Source: Mugil cephalus | Taxonomy: Eukaryota; Chordata; Actinopteri; Mugiliformes; Mugilidae | DNA length: 64,000 nt | NCBI RefSeq assembly: GCF_022458985.1 | Contig: NC_061781.1 | Coordinates: 6,807,501 to 6,871,500, forward strand | Reading direction: 5' to 3' | Shown: positions 13,401 through 27,146 of the stretch, one piece after another | Layout of the letters: each line of letters begins with the position of its first letter | Position numbering within the stretch: position 1 is the stretch's first letter | Made by a program: the position numbers and the translations under genes | Notes under the pieces: generated by a model | Database searches by the model: none | The model's input: the letters and a program-made list of their open reading frames with translations, nothing else | Told to the model about the DNA's origin: nothing

Positions 13401-15180
13401 TTTTTTTCCCTTTTGTTTAAATGTAAACAGCCCTGTAAAACGGTACCACGCCTTTCCTGAAATGAAACGCTTGTAAGCTTTCAGGCATTTTAGATATCAT
13501 CCAAAACTTCACTTAACTTAATTCATTTAATGTGTCACTCAGACCTACTTAAACGTTATGACGTTTATTTAAAGGAATAGTTTTCAGATCACACTCATTT
13601 CTGCGGGAGATGCGTTTTAAGATTTTCTGCGTTATGGCCTCCAGGAAAAGAAGAAAACAATTAGTACGCGTGAAATATCTACTCTTTTACTATCAGAATT
13701 TTCCAAAAGCATCAATAAAAAATGGGGCTATATTATTTGAACGTGCGTCTAATATAAATGCCCGGTTCTCTCTGGAAATGTTTTTTGTTTCTCCCAAGAG
13801 CCACCTTCAGATTCATCAAAGCTGAACTTGTTAAACATCCGAACGTTTGGACGCGGGCCCGTCAGTATTTGTTGCCACTGCAGGACATTAATAAATCCGC
13901 AATATCACCGACTCTGTGCTCCGAAATAGAGGAATAACACTTTAACTTAATACTCACAAATACTCTGGAGGCAACTTAAGAAGCTTTTCACTTAAGAGAA
14001 ACCAAGGCTATGTGAGCAAATGCTCTAAGGACACAATGGCAGGCTTAATCACATACCGCATTTCAAGGTGTTGATAGAAATGTAAGCTTATTTCTGTAAG
14101 AAAAAAAAAAAAGCTGCTAATGAAAAGTTCAGCACCACACAGGGCAAATTTGAAATGTGTAAGATCTGGATAGAGGTGCTAAAAACTCACACCTGCCCTG
14201 GTGCAGCAGAACACCCTAATTTGGGCACATCTTTCAACATCACTTGATCAGCGAGCGTGTCGTGTTGAGAGAAAGATCCTCAGCCCTGGGAATAAGAAGG
14301 AAGCGCGCGTGGTGCCTGCGCACGCACTTGCCCGCAGAGAGATGAAAAAGCGACAGAGGGAGAAAGCCGGAGCGGAAAAGAAAAACCCACTGATGATTCA
14401 TGCGATTCACAAATAATACCCGTGTTTTATTAGTAATTGTCGGCTTCGTTTGAGGAGCGGCAACACAGGAGACAAAGACGAGGAAAAGAGTCTCGTTTGA
14501 CCTCGAGTGGTGAACTCGAATCAGATCTCGGCCCTGATACGCTTGTCAAATGAGCAGAGGCAGAGAGCCAGAGCTGAACTGACAACACAGCCTTCACCCC
14601 AATGCTAATGAGCGAGGACAAGGAAGCCGTAAACTGTGATTAAAACTTAATGAAAAATTCTCCTTTTGTATTGTGAAATGTTAATGCAGAAAAAAATAAA
14701 AATAAATTCATATTGTGTGGGGAAAAAAAATCAAAGTTAGGGCTGACAGACGCCGATGACACTTCAACAAGATGCCAGCCTCTGGAAATGTACTGAACAG
14801 AGCCTCTAATATTACAGCTCCCAACTCAGGTACCACCCAGGTGCCCACACGACGACTTTCACAAAGGTCCATAAATATCCGAGGCTGTCAAAGCTCCACC
14901 AGGCTTCTCGTCTTTCCAGCGGAGACGCAGAGTCGAGGAAAGTCTGAAACTGCCAGCTCTACGGTGCTGCCCGTGCTGCACTGAGTGATGGGTCGTCAAA
15001 CTCGTCCATGTCCTCGGACACACTACATAGCCACGAGGCCAGGAGTCTGAGCAGTCAAGGCTTCTTCTGTATTAAACATGCTTGGAAACAGAGGTAGCGG
15101 TGCATGAATATGAGGCTGCAGTTACTCTTTGATGGACAGGGTTCCATTACTGACGCTCAGCTAAAAAGCAAAGTTTCAGG
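10471..15180. other. Non-coding stretch with CpG-rich patch, no gene recognised
   Basis: No exon is supportable. It holds a short (CA)n run near 10,593-10,611, an A-run at 11,801-11,818 and a CpG-rich patch around 12,230-12,300, with a TATAAAA-like box at about 12,589. Open frames are short and unrecognised. Confidence 0.45.
12170..12420. promoter_or_regulatory. CpG-rich patch, possible promoter or regulatory region
   Basis: The segment is dense in CG dinucleotides (for example GCGCGCGGGTCGCCGCCGCTG near 12,241), in contrast to the AT-rich, CG-poor flanks. Such patches often mark unmethylated regulatory DNA in vertebrates. No start codon followed by a splice donor is convincing, so promoter function is inference only. 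Confidence 0.3.
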
Positions 15181-15330
15181 TTACACCATAGTCTGTATAA
15201 AGACCGACAGGAGAACAGCTTCTCAAAAGTGAAGCCAAAGCAAGCAGAGCTCCCCCTGGTGGCTGGCTGCAGTAAAGGTCATAAGCTCCACCCCCTCCGT
15301 GTTAGAGCATGAGACTTCAGCCAAATAAAA
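15180..15330 (+). repeat. Dispersed teleost repeat, class unknown
   Basis: The block 'GCTCCCCCTGGTGGCTGGCTG' followed by CAGTAAAGGTCATAAGCTCC is one I recognise as a frequent dispersed sequence in percomorph genomes. No coding capacity is visible. It directly precedes the repeat copy at 15,475-15,760 and may be part of the same element. Confidence 0.45.
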
Positions 15331-15474
15331 ACACTCAGATATAGATCAACTCATTTTTATTACAAATGATGGTTTCAGTCCTTTTAGGTAGTAAATATAA
15401 TCTTGATGTATGTTCAATTGTCATTTTTTTTAAAGGTTTCGTTTTAATTACTTATTTGATGCTACAGAAACAGG

Positions 15475-15760
15475 ATGCGACATAATGGCAACCACCAGTT
15501 GCCATGCCAACCGCTCTGTAAAGTAGTCCCGTGGGACCGTGAGAATTGTAAAAAATATTTTTAAATTTAGTACAGTGTATAATCCATTATTTTCTTGTAA
15601 CTGGTGGAGGTAGAGCAGAGAGTTGGAATAATTAAACAAAAACAGACTGAGTCTGGACGAAATCGCAGCTCTGTGTGGCATCTCGGACCGCACTGATCAG
15701 ACTCTGGCTGACTAGATGGCACCACCCGCATCCCCGGATAAACAGATAAATAGAGACAGT
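15475..15760. repeat. Dispersed repeat, copy 1 (partner at 58.6 kb)
   Basis: This block shares a series of ordered matches with 58,595-58,810: 'TTGCCATGCCAACCGCTCTG', then a GTGGGACCGTGAG-like block, then AATTAAACAAA, then GCAGCTCTGTGTGG and a CGGACCG..CTGACTCTGG-like block. Spacing is roughly conserved, so the two are diverged copies of one repeat. No open frame or terminal repeat is evident, so the class is unknown. Confidence 0.6.
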
Positions 15761-15799
15761 TTGGCCGATGCAACGATGTGGGGACACACTGTCCATATT

Positions 15800-18100
15800 T
15801 ATACAGTAAAATATGGACGGTATTTATACAGCAACAAAAATAGTTTTGTTATAAACAAGAGTTAGCATCAGGGCTCAGCCTTTATTAGAGTCTTTTTCTC
15901 CCATGTGGACCTACACGGATCAGTAGCGTGTCTTATGCTTCATGTAAAACAGTAAAACTCTCCAAAAAAAGCAACAAGCAGCTATGCACTTGAAATGATG
16001 CGAGTGTAAAGCTGCCAAGCAGGAACAGTTCTACGCCACAATGAGCGCATGACAGCAGGGCACAAGGGTGGTATTAAAGCAGGGCAAACCCAAACCAAAA
16101 CTGACATAAGCCATAAAAATAAAACCAACTCAGGCGGATACGTCCGCCCACAACTTACACAGGAGACGAAGAAACACAGCGAAACCATTAGAGGAATCTC
16201 TGGGAATTTTACATATTAATTCTGATTGTTGTGGACACTGAAAGAAATTTCAGCGTGGACTAAAGTAGTAAAAAAAACAACCCGACACGGCCACTGCTCA
16301 GCTTGAAGGATCGGTTTGGCACATTGATCCATCCCACCACAAAGATCTAACAGATTATAGTTGATGTCTGAAGATTGTAAAAGAAGAAAAACGTCTACAT
16401 AGGACAGATCATACGCTGCAACACTTGCCTACTAACTGTAAATACAGTGGTTCTAATTTCTGTAACAAGATAAGTTGGAAACAAATAAATGAATCTCTGA
16501 ATGCTAAAAAAAAAAGTGAAGATGTGCCCAAAAGGTTCTTTTAGAACTGGCACTGAGAGGAAATATATGGAACTGAGCACATGACAACTTTCAAAAAGTA
16601 TTTTAAAAGCACAACAAACAGACATGGCTGTGCCCAAATGTCCTCCAACTACTAGTAGTAGTTCCTCCAACTGCTTTAATACTGACATTTGTCCTCTTTT
16701 TTTCTTTCTTTTTTTCTTTAAGTATACCTGCTGTAGTATTAAGGGATAAAAGTTAATATTTAGGAGCGATGATCAGGATTAGGGGAACAAATGACCTGCA
16801 ACTTTAGGCACGTTAAGTCAGAAAAACAAAACATTCCTACGTGACATACGTAGATTTTCCACTTTGGGGGAAAAAAAACAACACCGTCATTATCTGCGGC
16901 CGACGCAGGCTGCATGGTGGAGAAATTTGTGATCAACTTGTCCCGATTATTCTCAGCATTCCGCTGCAAATAAACGCATGCATTTAAGAATAACAGCGCG
17001 GACGCTCGGTGAAAGATTCTGGGGGTATATGCGGGGTAAGAAAAACGACAGCGTCACCTACAGCGGCCTCTATGGCATGTGGTCTGGCGGAAGTTAAGCC
17101 AACATGCGAGCACCTCCTAGGTGGCCCAACTAATTATAAAGACCACCTTATTAAGGAATTCCAAATACTGAGCGAGAGTTCCGATGGCTGTTTCTAACAA
17201 CACACCACCCCTGCATCACTACAGTTTCCGTACAAGCGCTGACACAAACTGCCCGGGGGTAGAACAAATCCTGACCTGTTTTATAGAAACAAAGGAATCA
17301 AATTAAAATGTTCCCACTGACTGAGCAGAGTACACAAATATGCCCCCATGGACTGGCAGCACCTGCTACGCTCTGCTCCAGGCAAACCCCCCCATCCCTT
17401 TTTCCCCAGCGCCGCGTTTAGCTCCGCTCTACCATTTCTATCAGTTTTTCCAAACACCTGGCCAGAGAGAATCTTACCCACTGATCAGCCTGTCAGATGT
17501 GGAGGAATGAGACAGCTATAGCCTCCCTGTAATAAACCCTGCCCAATCATACTCTGCCAAATGTAATCATGCAGCGCAGAGAGCTGCACAATTTTCCTGT
17601 ACATCTTTATTTAATTTTTTTTTTTGTTTTGGCACATGCCACAGAAGAAGGAATAAAGCTGTATCGGGGGATGCATCTTTTTTTTTTAATTGCCTTTACA
17701 AAACCACGACTGCACGAGCAAATGTGCAGGGAATGGATATGATGCTGTGTTTATTATCTCTACTTCCAGTAGCACATAATTCACTCATTTTGTTTAGTTT
17801 TGAATTTTTTCAAAAAAATAAAAAAATAATCTAACTGTAGCTGTAGGTAAATAAACATAAACTTGTGAGGTTTGGGATTTCAAAAGAGCGAACAGGGAGT
17901 TCTCTCTCAGCCACAGCGGAGAGGACGACACCATAAAACCATTGTCTCGTCAATATCAGTAAGAGGCTCTATAATAAAACTGTATTTGCTCAGTTCAGAA
18001 ACTTCATAAATATAGTAGCGGAGGAAGAAAGGGCGATATAAAGGCTGTCCTTCCAAAAAGGGCATTTTGCCAGAAGGTGTTCTGGTTAATTGAGGAAGTC
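15800..18100. other. Non-coding stretch, no gene recognised
   Basis: AT-rich DNA with scattered A- and T-runs. I see no exon, RNA gene or clear mobile element here. Confidence 0.4.
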
Positions 18101-18119
18101 TGACGCAGACTGCTGAGGC

Positions 18120-18900
18120 TCAACCTTTAAACCCTGAGTCAGTCCAGCGCTGACAAAAACAATCCACCGGCTGCATGTGTGCATCATTAACCCTTTCGAA
18201 CGGGGACGCTCCGACGAGCTTCCCAGGACAGCGCGCTAAAAGGCACTCTATTTTTCTTAATCTCGCTCCTCCTTTTCCGTCTATATATAGACGTATCACC
18301 AAGGGCTCTGCAGAGCTCCTTAGAATATGGAGGACAAGACGGAAAAGGAGAAGGTTGATGAATACGAAAAGGCCGTGTGAGCAGGAGAGAGAGGGCCACT
18401 CCATTCATTCGTTTATCCAGCTGCAGACTCGCCTCGGAAATCCAAAGTTTAAAGGACGAGCCGTCGTCTGCGGGCGGGGGATTTACCGTCTGACTGTACC
18501 TTCTTTGAACGCGCGAGGCCCGAGGAGCAGAGCGAAGCTTATAAAACAAGCTAAAAGTGTTTTCACGGCCACTCCATGTGGCCTGCATTATTGATAGGCT
18601 TAGCCTAATCCGCGGTGAATACACGTACAGCCACATCATGACACAATCCGTGTTTTGGAGGTGACACACTCGGCGAACCGCCGCGACGTGAGCCCCGCGT
18701 GTTCTCGCGCACGCGCTCGCGACGCCTGCCCAAGATAGCGCCGGGGAGCGAAAGTCGACTTCACTCAAAGACACGGCGGCCCGCTACAGCTTCAACCCCC
18801 GAGGCAACGTGACTCGTCCTCCGGGACTCCGGAGATCTGCCGAGAGCTCGTACGTGCAGAGGCAGTGACAGGTACATTTCTGTCGAGAGTGGAAGCATCT
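18120..18900. promoter_or_regulatory. CpG-island-like region, possible promoter
   Basis: CG dinucleotides are concentrated here, most strongly at 18,660-18,860 (for example CCGCCGCGACGTGAGCCCCG and TCGCGCACGCGCTCGCGACG). A 16-base perfect palindrome with a TATATATA core lies at 18,278-18,293. Long open frames run on both strands (139 residues plus, 195 residues minus), but CG-rich DNA depletes stop codons and neither frame resembles a known family. I call it a candidate CpG-island promoter or enhancer, not a gene. Confidence 0.4.
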
Positions 18901-21035
18901 GGGAGAGATGAGGAACAGGAGTTTCCTCCCCGAGCGCTTTCCGAACATTTTATTTCGAGATAATGCTCGATGAACTGAGAGGAAAATGCAGAAATGCAAA
19001 ATGCGTCCAAAAAGGAGACAGGCAATGTGGTGCGAATGGACAAAGTCGTTGTCCAAAACGGTAGTGGTGTAAATCATCTTTTTGTTCTAGGTATAGGGTC
19101 ATATTAAGACGTTCAAAATGAAGACATAAATACGGATTTCGGGAAACTCATAATTGTATCTGGGTATGTATGAAATATGTGGATCTTCTGTTACAGTAAC
19201 TAATGACACTATATTAGTATGACATCATCACCTAAACTAATGCACTTGTTTGGGCTATAAAAATGCCTTTCAGAGAACATAATGTTCTTTCCAAGAACAA
19301 AATATTAATTCTCATACGTGACAGCGAACAGGAACATATTTGAGAACCCGAAACCAGAATAACCAAGGAAATCTATAGCGACGACAGTTGCAGATTATTT
19401 GTTTCTGTCAACTGACTTATAATTGCTGTTAAAAATGAACTTTGAGTTCCTGTCTTTCGAGGAGGGAGGGAGCAGTCATTTTTAATGCCATTCAAACATC
19501 AGGTTCCACACCTGCTGACCCTTATATTTCACATCCATTTATCAGAATTCTAAGCCGCTTCATCGGTTTATGTTTTTATAGGATCTCCGTGTTCCTAATG
19601 AGTTCAAAGAACAACCACTAAAACATGCTCCTAATGGTCCGTGCCACACTTACAGTGAGTAAATTAGCCATGCGAAGGCCCAGACGTACCACACCGGCCG
19701 CCGTGTCTGGCGTCACCTGTGTCGAACACAAAAAGCTGAATTTAAACGCACTGCAGAGACTAAAGCCAGCTAGCATACTGTACAATGTGTTCAGCACCTG
19801 TGAGTCAGGAAATAACCATCCCAGCAGGCGGAAGTGAACTGTATTTGTCATTTAACCTCGGAGGCCAGGAAGCCAGGGAGAGCTGTAAACAAATGGTGGT
19901 AGATGGCTGGATTACACGGATCAAGCCGTTCTTCGGTTTACTCATTCCACGTAATCACACCGTTCTGAAAACGCTCGCAAATTTCAACGTTCAGATGAGA
20001 ACCGAACACAATCCTGCGTGCGCTATCGACCCTGTTGTTTGCATGCATTCATCCTTTCTCTTCTCATGCGAGGGTTCGCTAAGCTGAGCAGCCAATCGGA
20101 GAGATCTTTCTGACTGAAAGACTCTGTGCAGATGCTCGTCGTTGGCCCAACATGCCGGCATTAGTCAACAGTATTTTGACACGTCTAGCCAAGAATACTG
20201 TAATTAGAGGAAACCTGGGTTTCCAGAGCACCCCCGGGTACGGAATTATCAAAGAGATCCATCTAACCAGATAGACGGAGTTGTTTTACGGAAATGTGTC
20301 ATTATCCGGTATCGAGGAGGCCAAGGAGGCCGCATATCAATCCCATATCAACCACTACTGTGACTAATGCATCTGCCTTTCTAACTTACAGTGAAATACC
20401 TGGCTGACACCACTGCTTGCAATCCAACCTCCTCCAGTGGAGCAGCTGTGCGGTCACAAAGTTGTGGCTGCAACTACGAAGGAGTGCAACCATTTAAATG
20501 TGGAGTGCAGCGAAGAGCGCATAAATATTCCGCCAGGTGCACTCGCACCGGCAAAAGGTTACGGAACATAAATAAACATCCTGACCCATCCACAGTCCAA
20601 ATACTTTCTGTCACGCATGATACTGTTGCATAAGGTGGTTTGGCCGTGTTTTATCCGCATCACCTAAAAGCCGGACTCCTCTCAGCGCCCCCTGTAATGG
20701 CAGCATTCAGTGCAAGAAAACAAGCAGCAAGGCGATGGCGCACCAGCAACACACCCAAACCACAGTCGGCGTAATAAGCAGGACGCACATAATTTACGAG
20801 TGACGGGGAAAACAATCCTCAAGTCAGAGGCAAATATTATATCTGCAAACATCCTGCGCCATATGCCGTGTGTTTCTACAGATCCACATTATTATATAAT
20901 ATATAGAATAATTATTAATATAGCCTCATTTATCATCTGCCATTTCCTCTAGTACAGTTTGTATATACAAACTATTACAAAAGACAACATATGTTGTCGG
21001 TTTAGAGTCTATTTTTGATGCACATCCAATGCATG
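18901..21035. other. Non-coding stretch, no gene recognised
   Basis: I see no supportable exon or RNA gene. A 'CACATCCATTTATCAGAATTC' block near 19,530 faintly resembles the edge of the dispersed repeat at 43.1 kb but is too short to call. Confidence 0.4.
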
Positions 21036-21039
21036 TGTA

Positions 21040-21278
21040 TAAAATGTTCATAGCACCTCAATCAACCATTGTGAATATCACTCACCTGTATATATGGTTT
21101 CACCTGTACACACTGTCCATATGCTATAAACAACCTGTACCATACTGCTACATACCACATGATTTATGCTACATGTACGTCCTTACTGCTTATTGCACTT
21201 GTGGTTAGATGCTAAACTACATTTCATTGCCCTGTACCTGTACACGTGTAATGACAATAAAGCTTAATCTAATGTAAT
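21040..21278 (+). mobile_element. LINE 3' end (non-LTR retrotransposon, Rex1/L2 group)
   Basis: The sequence ends in 'CTAAACTACATTTCATTGCC' then CTGTACCTGTACACG and AATGACAATAAAG, a 3' untranslated end that recurs in fish non-LTR retrotransposons. Only the 3' tail is present and no reverse transcriptase is attached, as expected for a 5'-truncated insertion. The exact family is from memory and not certain. Confidence 0.6.
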
Positions 21279-21279
21279 T

Positions 21280-24085
21280 GATTTTTTCTTTTAACATTTA
21301 ATGAAGACGTAACTGATACATTAACCTTAATGCACTCTCAAGGAAAAAAAAAAAAAGAAAAAAGAACAGACAGAAAATTTGTCTGCAGCATTTCCACTGA
21401 GTAGTCCGGTCAACTCTGCCCAGCCACAGTCCCGGTAGATGTATGCAAGCCCTGTCCCACCCTTTGCAGCGATAACATGCTCGTGTGCACGTCGTTGACT
21501 GTAATGTCACATTCACGCTCTGACGCTAACTGCGTCTGGCATGTGCATTAGCCCTTTCTTCTGTTTCCACTGAGAACTTGTTTCCGGCGAATGCAAAAAA
21601 AAAAGAGGTTACAAAACTCCCTTAAAAAGGTGCAGTGTGCCTGCATCCTCCCGGAGCAGTCTGTGTGCGCTCGACAACTGTACGCACCCTAACCAGTCAC
21701 CTTTAAAGGTTACGCTTTTCCCCCAAAGTGAAGAGTATCGTACATTATGCATTCGCAAGTGTGTTGCAATCTTAATGTAAGCTACATGACTAATGGCTGC
21801 GACCTGCGGCTTGCTAACAATTTGGTGACGGGGTGATGGAGCGGCATTGATGTGGCTCCCCTCCGGGAAGTACACAATGTCTCAGTCAAGCAAGTCAGGG
21901 TCATGCTGCTTTATTTGTACAAACGTCTACCCACTACTCCATCCTCTAAATTACAGAACGTTATTCGGTGCGGCGTGCAACATCAGGATATAGAATCTGA
22001 TATAGACAAATCCTCGGGTTTACGTATATTGCGGTAAAACAAATCGGCAATTACTCGTGCGCAAACGTCTCCCTGCGTGGCCTAGTTTGGTGGTTCATTT
22101 CCACAGCGGATTATGGAACTCAGAGCGAGGTCTGAAGCTGGATGTATGGTTCGACTTTCACGTCGGGCTGATATATGGACCCCGAACACACATTACAGTG
22201 GTATCTGTAACGGTTATTTGTAACATGCACCCCCTCTTTACGCTGTGACTGGCCAGATGTGTGGAGGTGAGAAAAGAGCAAAGAATTTTCATGTGTACAA
22301 CTCAATTCACCCCATCACCGCCTCCATTGAGACATCATTTGAAAACATTTTAGAACTTGGGTTCACTCTCTATGATTTTGAGCCTTTCCCCTCAGAGTGA
22401 CTGCAAACGCGCACGCTTTCTCACCGCTCGTCTTAAGAACCTTCAGCCCGATTCCAATGCGATGCACAAATACTTGCTGCGTTTCAGCACGAGGGTGCAT
22501 GAGACTGTGACGTGGAACGAGTGGACACATCTGCACATGAAGCATTTTTTGTTTTGTTTCACGTTTTTTTTTTTTTTCCCAGAATGCTAAGTGCACTTAA
22601 CACGTCATGCATTGCAGGTCACGAGGAACTTGGAAGAAGGCGCGAGGTGCTTTAGTACATTGCGTAACGAACCAAAATGCACGGTAGTACATGAAATGTC
22701 AATTTGCGACACATACAGCAAAGTGTCAAAAAAGATTATACCAAAATTTTTCCCTTTGCGTAAGGGAAAACATTTAAAATATCTGGACCCAAGCGGAGCC
22801 GAGGCCACCGATTCTAAAATACTGCAGGGAGCACGCAGCCTTACGCGGAGCTTTGTTCAAACCATCATTATATCTGTGCACCACACCATAGATAAATTTA
22901 TACCCTTGACCCTTTACTTTCCAGCGGTTCAGCAGAACGGTTTGTAATTCAAATTAACAAGGCAAACACAACTGTCTCGCAGTCTAACATTGACGTAAAA
23001 ACGTGATAATATGCATCTTTTATACATTGCGCATACAAGTATGAGAATATGACTTCTATGCTAACGAGGGGCTCTTGTCACCGTAGCTGCGAGCTGGCGG
23101 TAACAGTAGCCTTAAGCATACATTATCTATTAGAAGTATGCTTTACATTGCCTTGATTAATTGATTGAAACTGTCTGCTCATGTGAAATTAAGTGAAAAA
23201 TCCATTTCAGTTCTAATTTGATCTCGGTGGGGGACAACAGCCTTTTTGACAGTTGCAGTGGAACAGAAAGGTCATATGTGGCCTCATTATTTTCGCTGCA
23301 AACTGTCATGAGCTGCATGGTACAGAGACGGCATTCATATTCTGATTCTCCGGCAGAGTGGGACAAAGAGCTTTACAAAGCCTCTCCATCACCCACACGT
23401 CACTGTCACCGCTGAATTCACATAAAAGAGCGATAACATATCGAAGTGTGATCGATGCAAACTGATCATTTTCCACAGCATGGCCGTATTATGTAAAACC
23501 ACTGACAACCAAGCTTAGAAACATAAGGCAGTCGCACAAAAAAGAAAAACACTTGCACTACAAAGGCCGACTGTGACGCCACCTCAACAATATCTGGACC
23601 AAATAATTGCAGTTGATCAAACCGCAAGAACTACAGACAAGCGGCTGCTGTGCGTACGGTGGCAGTAGAGTATTCATCATCGAAAAGGGGAAAGCAGAAA
23701 GGCTACTATTAGCCAGAGGGCTAGGAAGAGCTGATCTCCCCTGAATCACACCGACCAGAGAGTCCACGCTTGATTCATTCCCGATGATCATCGCTACCGT
23801 TCGTCATCCGCCGCATTGTGTCACCGAGCTGATCAATCAGAGAGATCTCTCTCACTCCGATCAACACGCTCAGCGTTGTGGAACGGAGGTCCGGCTAGCA
23901 GCAACAGCGTGGGTCACGCCACCATAACTAGGGCAACAGACGCTGCGACACCGATAAACGATCGACCGTCGGCTCGGTGCGTCACGGCCCTCAACCCTTT
24001 CCCCGAGATACCGAACGGTGTCGACAAACCTGGATTAAAATGTTGCTAAAGTCTCGTGATCGTACGCCGATCTGGCTTGACGTCT
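21280..24085. other. Non-coding stretch, no gene recognised
   Basis: Mostly unique-looking DNA with A- and T-runs (21,342-21,363; 22,565-22,579). A CpG-rich patch at about 23,880-24,030 is noted but has no gene signal. Short open frames here match no family I recognise. Confidence 0.4.
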
Positions 24086-24087
24086 CC

Positions 24088-24200
24088 CTCGCGCCTCCGA
24101 AACAGTTGTGCCTCATCAGGGACTGACACGGGCCCTCTGAGGGCGTCCTGTTTCGTCTGGGAACAGAATGTTGTCAATGGGTGTCCTTGGCCTTCATCAG
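24088..24200 (-). mobile_element. Tc1-like transposon fragment
   Basis: The run CGCCTCCGAAACAGTTGTG, CTCATCAGGGACTGAC, CTCTGAGGGCGTCCTG and GGGAACAGAATGTTGT parallels, block by block, the Tc1-like copies at 34,085-34,185 and 60,915-61,010. It is more diverged than those and lacks terminal repeats. Coding sense of the ancestral transposase is the minus strand. Confidence 0.6.
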
Positions 24201-25427
24201 TCTGTGTGGAGGACGTCACAAAGGGCCATGAGTCAAATTTTTCCAATTGATATGTTTGACAAACGCATTCCTTCACACAGGCCGCCAACAACTTCTTAGT
24301 CAAACAAATCGGCCCAGATATAAGTCACGTTAATGTGATCGTCTTATATTTGGCGAGACGCGTACGTACGACTCAACACGTCGGGTGTTTTAAATTAAGC
24401 AGGCGGTGACAGTCTCGTAGCTCAGGGCAGTCCTACACAGCCATGAATTATGTTCAGTCTTACTGGTTAGACCGAGCCGCTCAGTGCGAACTGAAGCAGC
24501 TACGAGGCAAGGAAGGCTGAGAAAGAACAGGTACTGAAAATGATGTCATGTTCGTCATGCCGGGACACTTAAGCTTTTGTTCAATCAGATACGGGCCGAG
24601 ACAAATCCAAATGGAAACGCTATCGGAAAATAGCGCAGTGGCCGTCAGATGAGAGAAGAAGTGCAGCACGCTGAGAAGTGAACCCCGGCGGATGTGTGTG
24701 TGGTGAGGCGGAGTGACAGCACCCAAAAAGCCAGGTGGGCTTGCTGTCAGAGTGAAGTCAGGTCACCAGTCAGCTGTGAACAGCGTGTGTGCGCAATGTG
24801 AGCCGCCGTAAAACGGCCCACTTCAACTCGGTTTTACTGCTTCGGCATACGTGCTATGTGGACGCACATAAAAGCGAATTTAACAAATGATTAATTCGAC
24901 AGTGATAATCTCGCAAAGGTACATTTAATTTGATAAGATAAGATAATAGAGTCAAAGAGAAATCTTAAATTTTATCTCGTAATTACTAGATGCAAATTAG
25001 GGTAATTCTCCAGGTTATCAGTCAAGTGTATCAAGCGAGTCTCTGTTAAGGAATTACTCAGACTCGCTGCAGCAAATGTTGTAATAGTTTCCGTACAATA
25101 ACAGAGCTGCGACCTGGTGCGGCTCTGTTCAGCCACGCTTAACTTTTCCCGATCGGATTCGGATGGTTTTGTTACGTCTGTGACTCCTCCACGACGGGCC
25201 CAACTGACATTCTCCCCAGAATCAGTCCTGGCCCCGGACATAGAGGAGAGGGCTAGCGCTGTCATGCGGAGGGATTTTTACTTTCAGCTCATGTGCAGAT
25301 TTCCCTCTTGAAGCTTTGCGTATGATGTATGTCTACTGTAAGCTTCATGCAAACACTGTTTGTCTGGAAAACGGCTCGATGGGAACTGATTATACTTGGG
25401 TATGATCAAACCAATTAAATAAAAAAC

Positions 25428-25446
25428 ACACACACACACACACACT
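25428..25446. repeat. (CA)n microsatellite
   Basis: A run of about nine CA units. Confidence 0.85.
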
Positions 25447-27124
25447 CTCTAATGTGGTGATGGAGAGTCATCCGTGTCATCTGAGAGCCGTAGGGACGAT
25501 TTTGTTTACAACAAAACATCTCTAATCAGTTGCAGGACTATCTAATTGCACGCAGAAGTATTGTTTTCTCTCTATCGGTTGAAACAAACCACATAATGAA
25601 ATCCAAATGACGTGTTACCAGACTTTTTTTTTTATTTTAACACCAATAGTAATATATCTTGATGCATATTGCTTTCTTGTTTGGACAGTATTCCATCCTC
25701 GGAAGGTTTCCTTGTGTTGTTTTTGAGTCTTCCTGACCACTACAGATGGAAAACTCATAGCGCCCAAGTCACATTTATAACTTCCACTTATCCATCATTC
25801 TTTTCTGCACAACACCCCATAAAACACACTGCTACCGGCGGACCGGAGTGACGGGGTCTGCACAGATGGCAGATTTAAAAGTGGTAAATTGCGAAACAGA
25901 GACTCAACCGTGACATTATATCAACTTGTTTGGCGAGTCCTGCGCTGGAGCTTTGAAACTAATAACGACGAGAAGAACTTTCCTCACATGTTTGGCTTTG
26001 GGCAACTCAAAAGCAGAAGAGAAACATGAGGGTGGGGAAGCTGTTGTGCGTCACACGGGGCTGAGGCAACACCACGAACTAGTAGCTGCTGGTTACTAAA
26101 ATCAATAATTAAGTGAGACAGAAGAAAACAGGATGCTTGGCGTTCTTCAGGAAAAAGTGCACAAGACAGAGGATGAATAATCTTAGAAGCCTAGAGTAGC
26201 AAGGAACTCAGGAGATTGCTCCTCGGTGAAGGAACGTGTGGAACTAAGAACAATTTATACCCCTCTCTCATTTACACTAGCATTTATGAAATTGTTCATG
26301 ACACGTTGTATAATCGCTCTTCCGCCAAGGGAAGTCCAATTATCTTAACCTTGTCAGGCCAATCCTACATCGAGACTAGACTCTAACGTGTTTTTTTTGT
26401 TTTTTTTAGTTTTGTTTTTTGCTCCACTAACACTACCCTGCCTGAGAAAAACAAATACAATCAGAAAGGAATCCAGAGAGCAGGCGGGCCGGACGGATTC
26501 AATTTCATCCAAACTATACGCGCTCAAATATTTTGCTCGCAAACTATTTCGAGCCGCTCTAGCAGGTGCTCCTCTCGCCAAGGGGACAATTTGTCCAAAC
26601 CCAGAGCTTGGCAGGTGATTATTTGGTCTGCAAACACCAGAATTCCTGACAGTGTGGCAGCGGAGACACAGAGAAGGGAAAGCCAAGTTACACAACATGC
26701 CCTTTCTCCAAGGGTTCATTATGAGTTTTAGAGCTCATGCTTATTTCATCAGCGGTGTATTTTATTCATGTCGGTTGTATTATAAAACAGGGGGAAGAAT
26801 CCGGCAGCTCTCCTCGGCAACGCCGAGCCCGTGTTGCCTTCTTCAAATGTTTATCCTCATCAGCACCCATGAGTCCGCAAATCCTGAGGAAACGCGTTGT
26901 CTTTTTATAGCGCCTTGTCCCAGCGATGAGCAGCGGCGCGTTCACCGGGGTCCACGGAGTAATGTCCACAGGGCAGGGAACATATGGATTGATGGCAGAA
27001 GCCGCAGTGTCCACATGGGGCTGCGCGAAGGTGATGGGTAGTCTCTTTGTTGCCTCTGGGTTTGCATCACAGAGGCATGAAAGGAGGGCACGCACACAGC
27101 CAGTGACAATTTATTAGCGCGAGG

Positions 27125-27146
27125 AGCAGCAGCAGCAGCAGCAGCC
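27125..27146. repeat. (AGC)n trinucleotide repeat
   Basis: Seven tandem AGC units in a CG-rich context, followed by CTGCTGC, which gives it partial hairpin potential. Confidence 0.85.

Noticed and set aside
18187..18774. 195-residue open frame on the minus strand
   Set aside because: It lies in CG-rich DNA where stop codons are rare, overlaps a 139-residue frame on the other strand, shows no domain and is arginine/serine-rich as expected from composition. Kept only as a finding.
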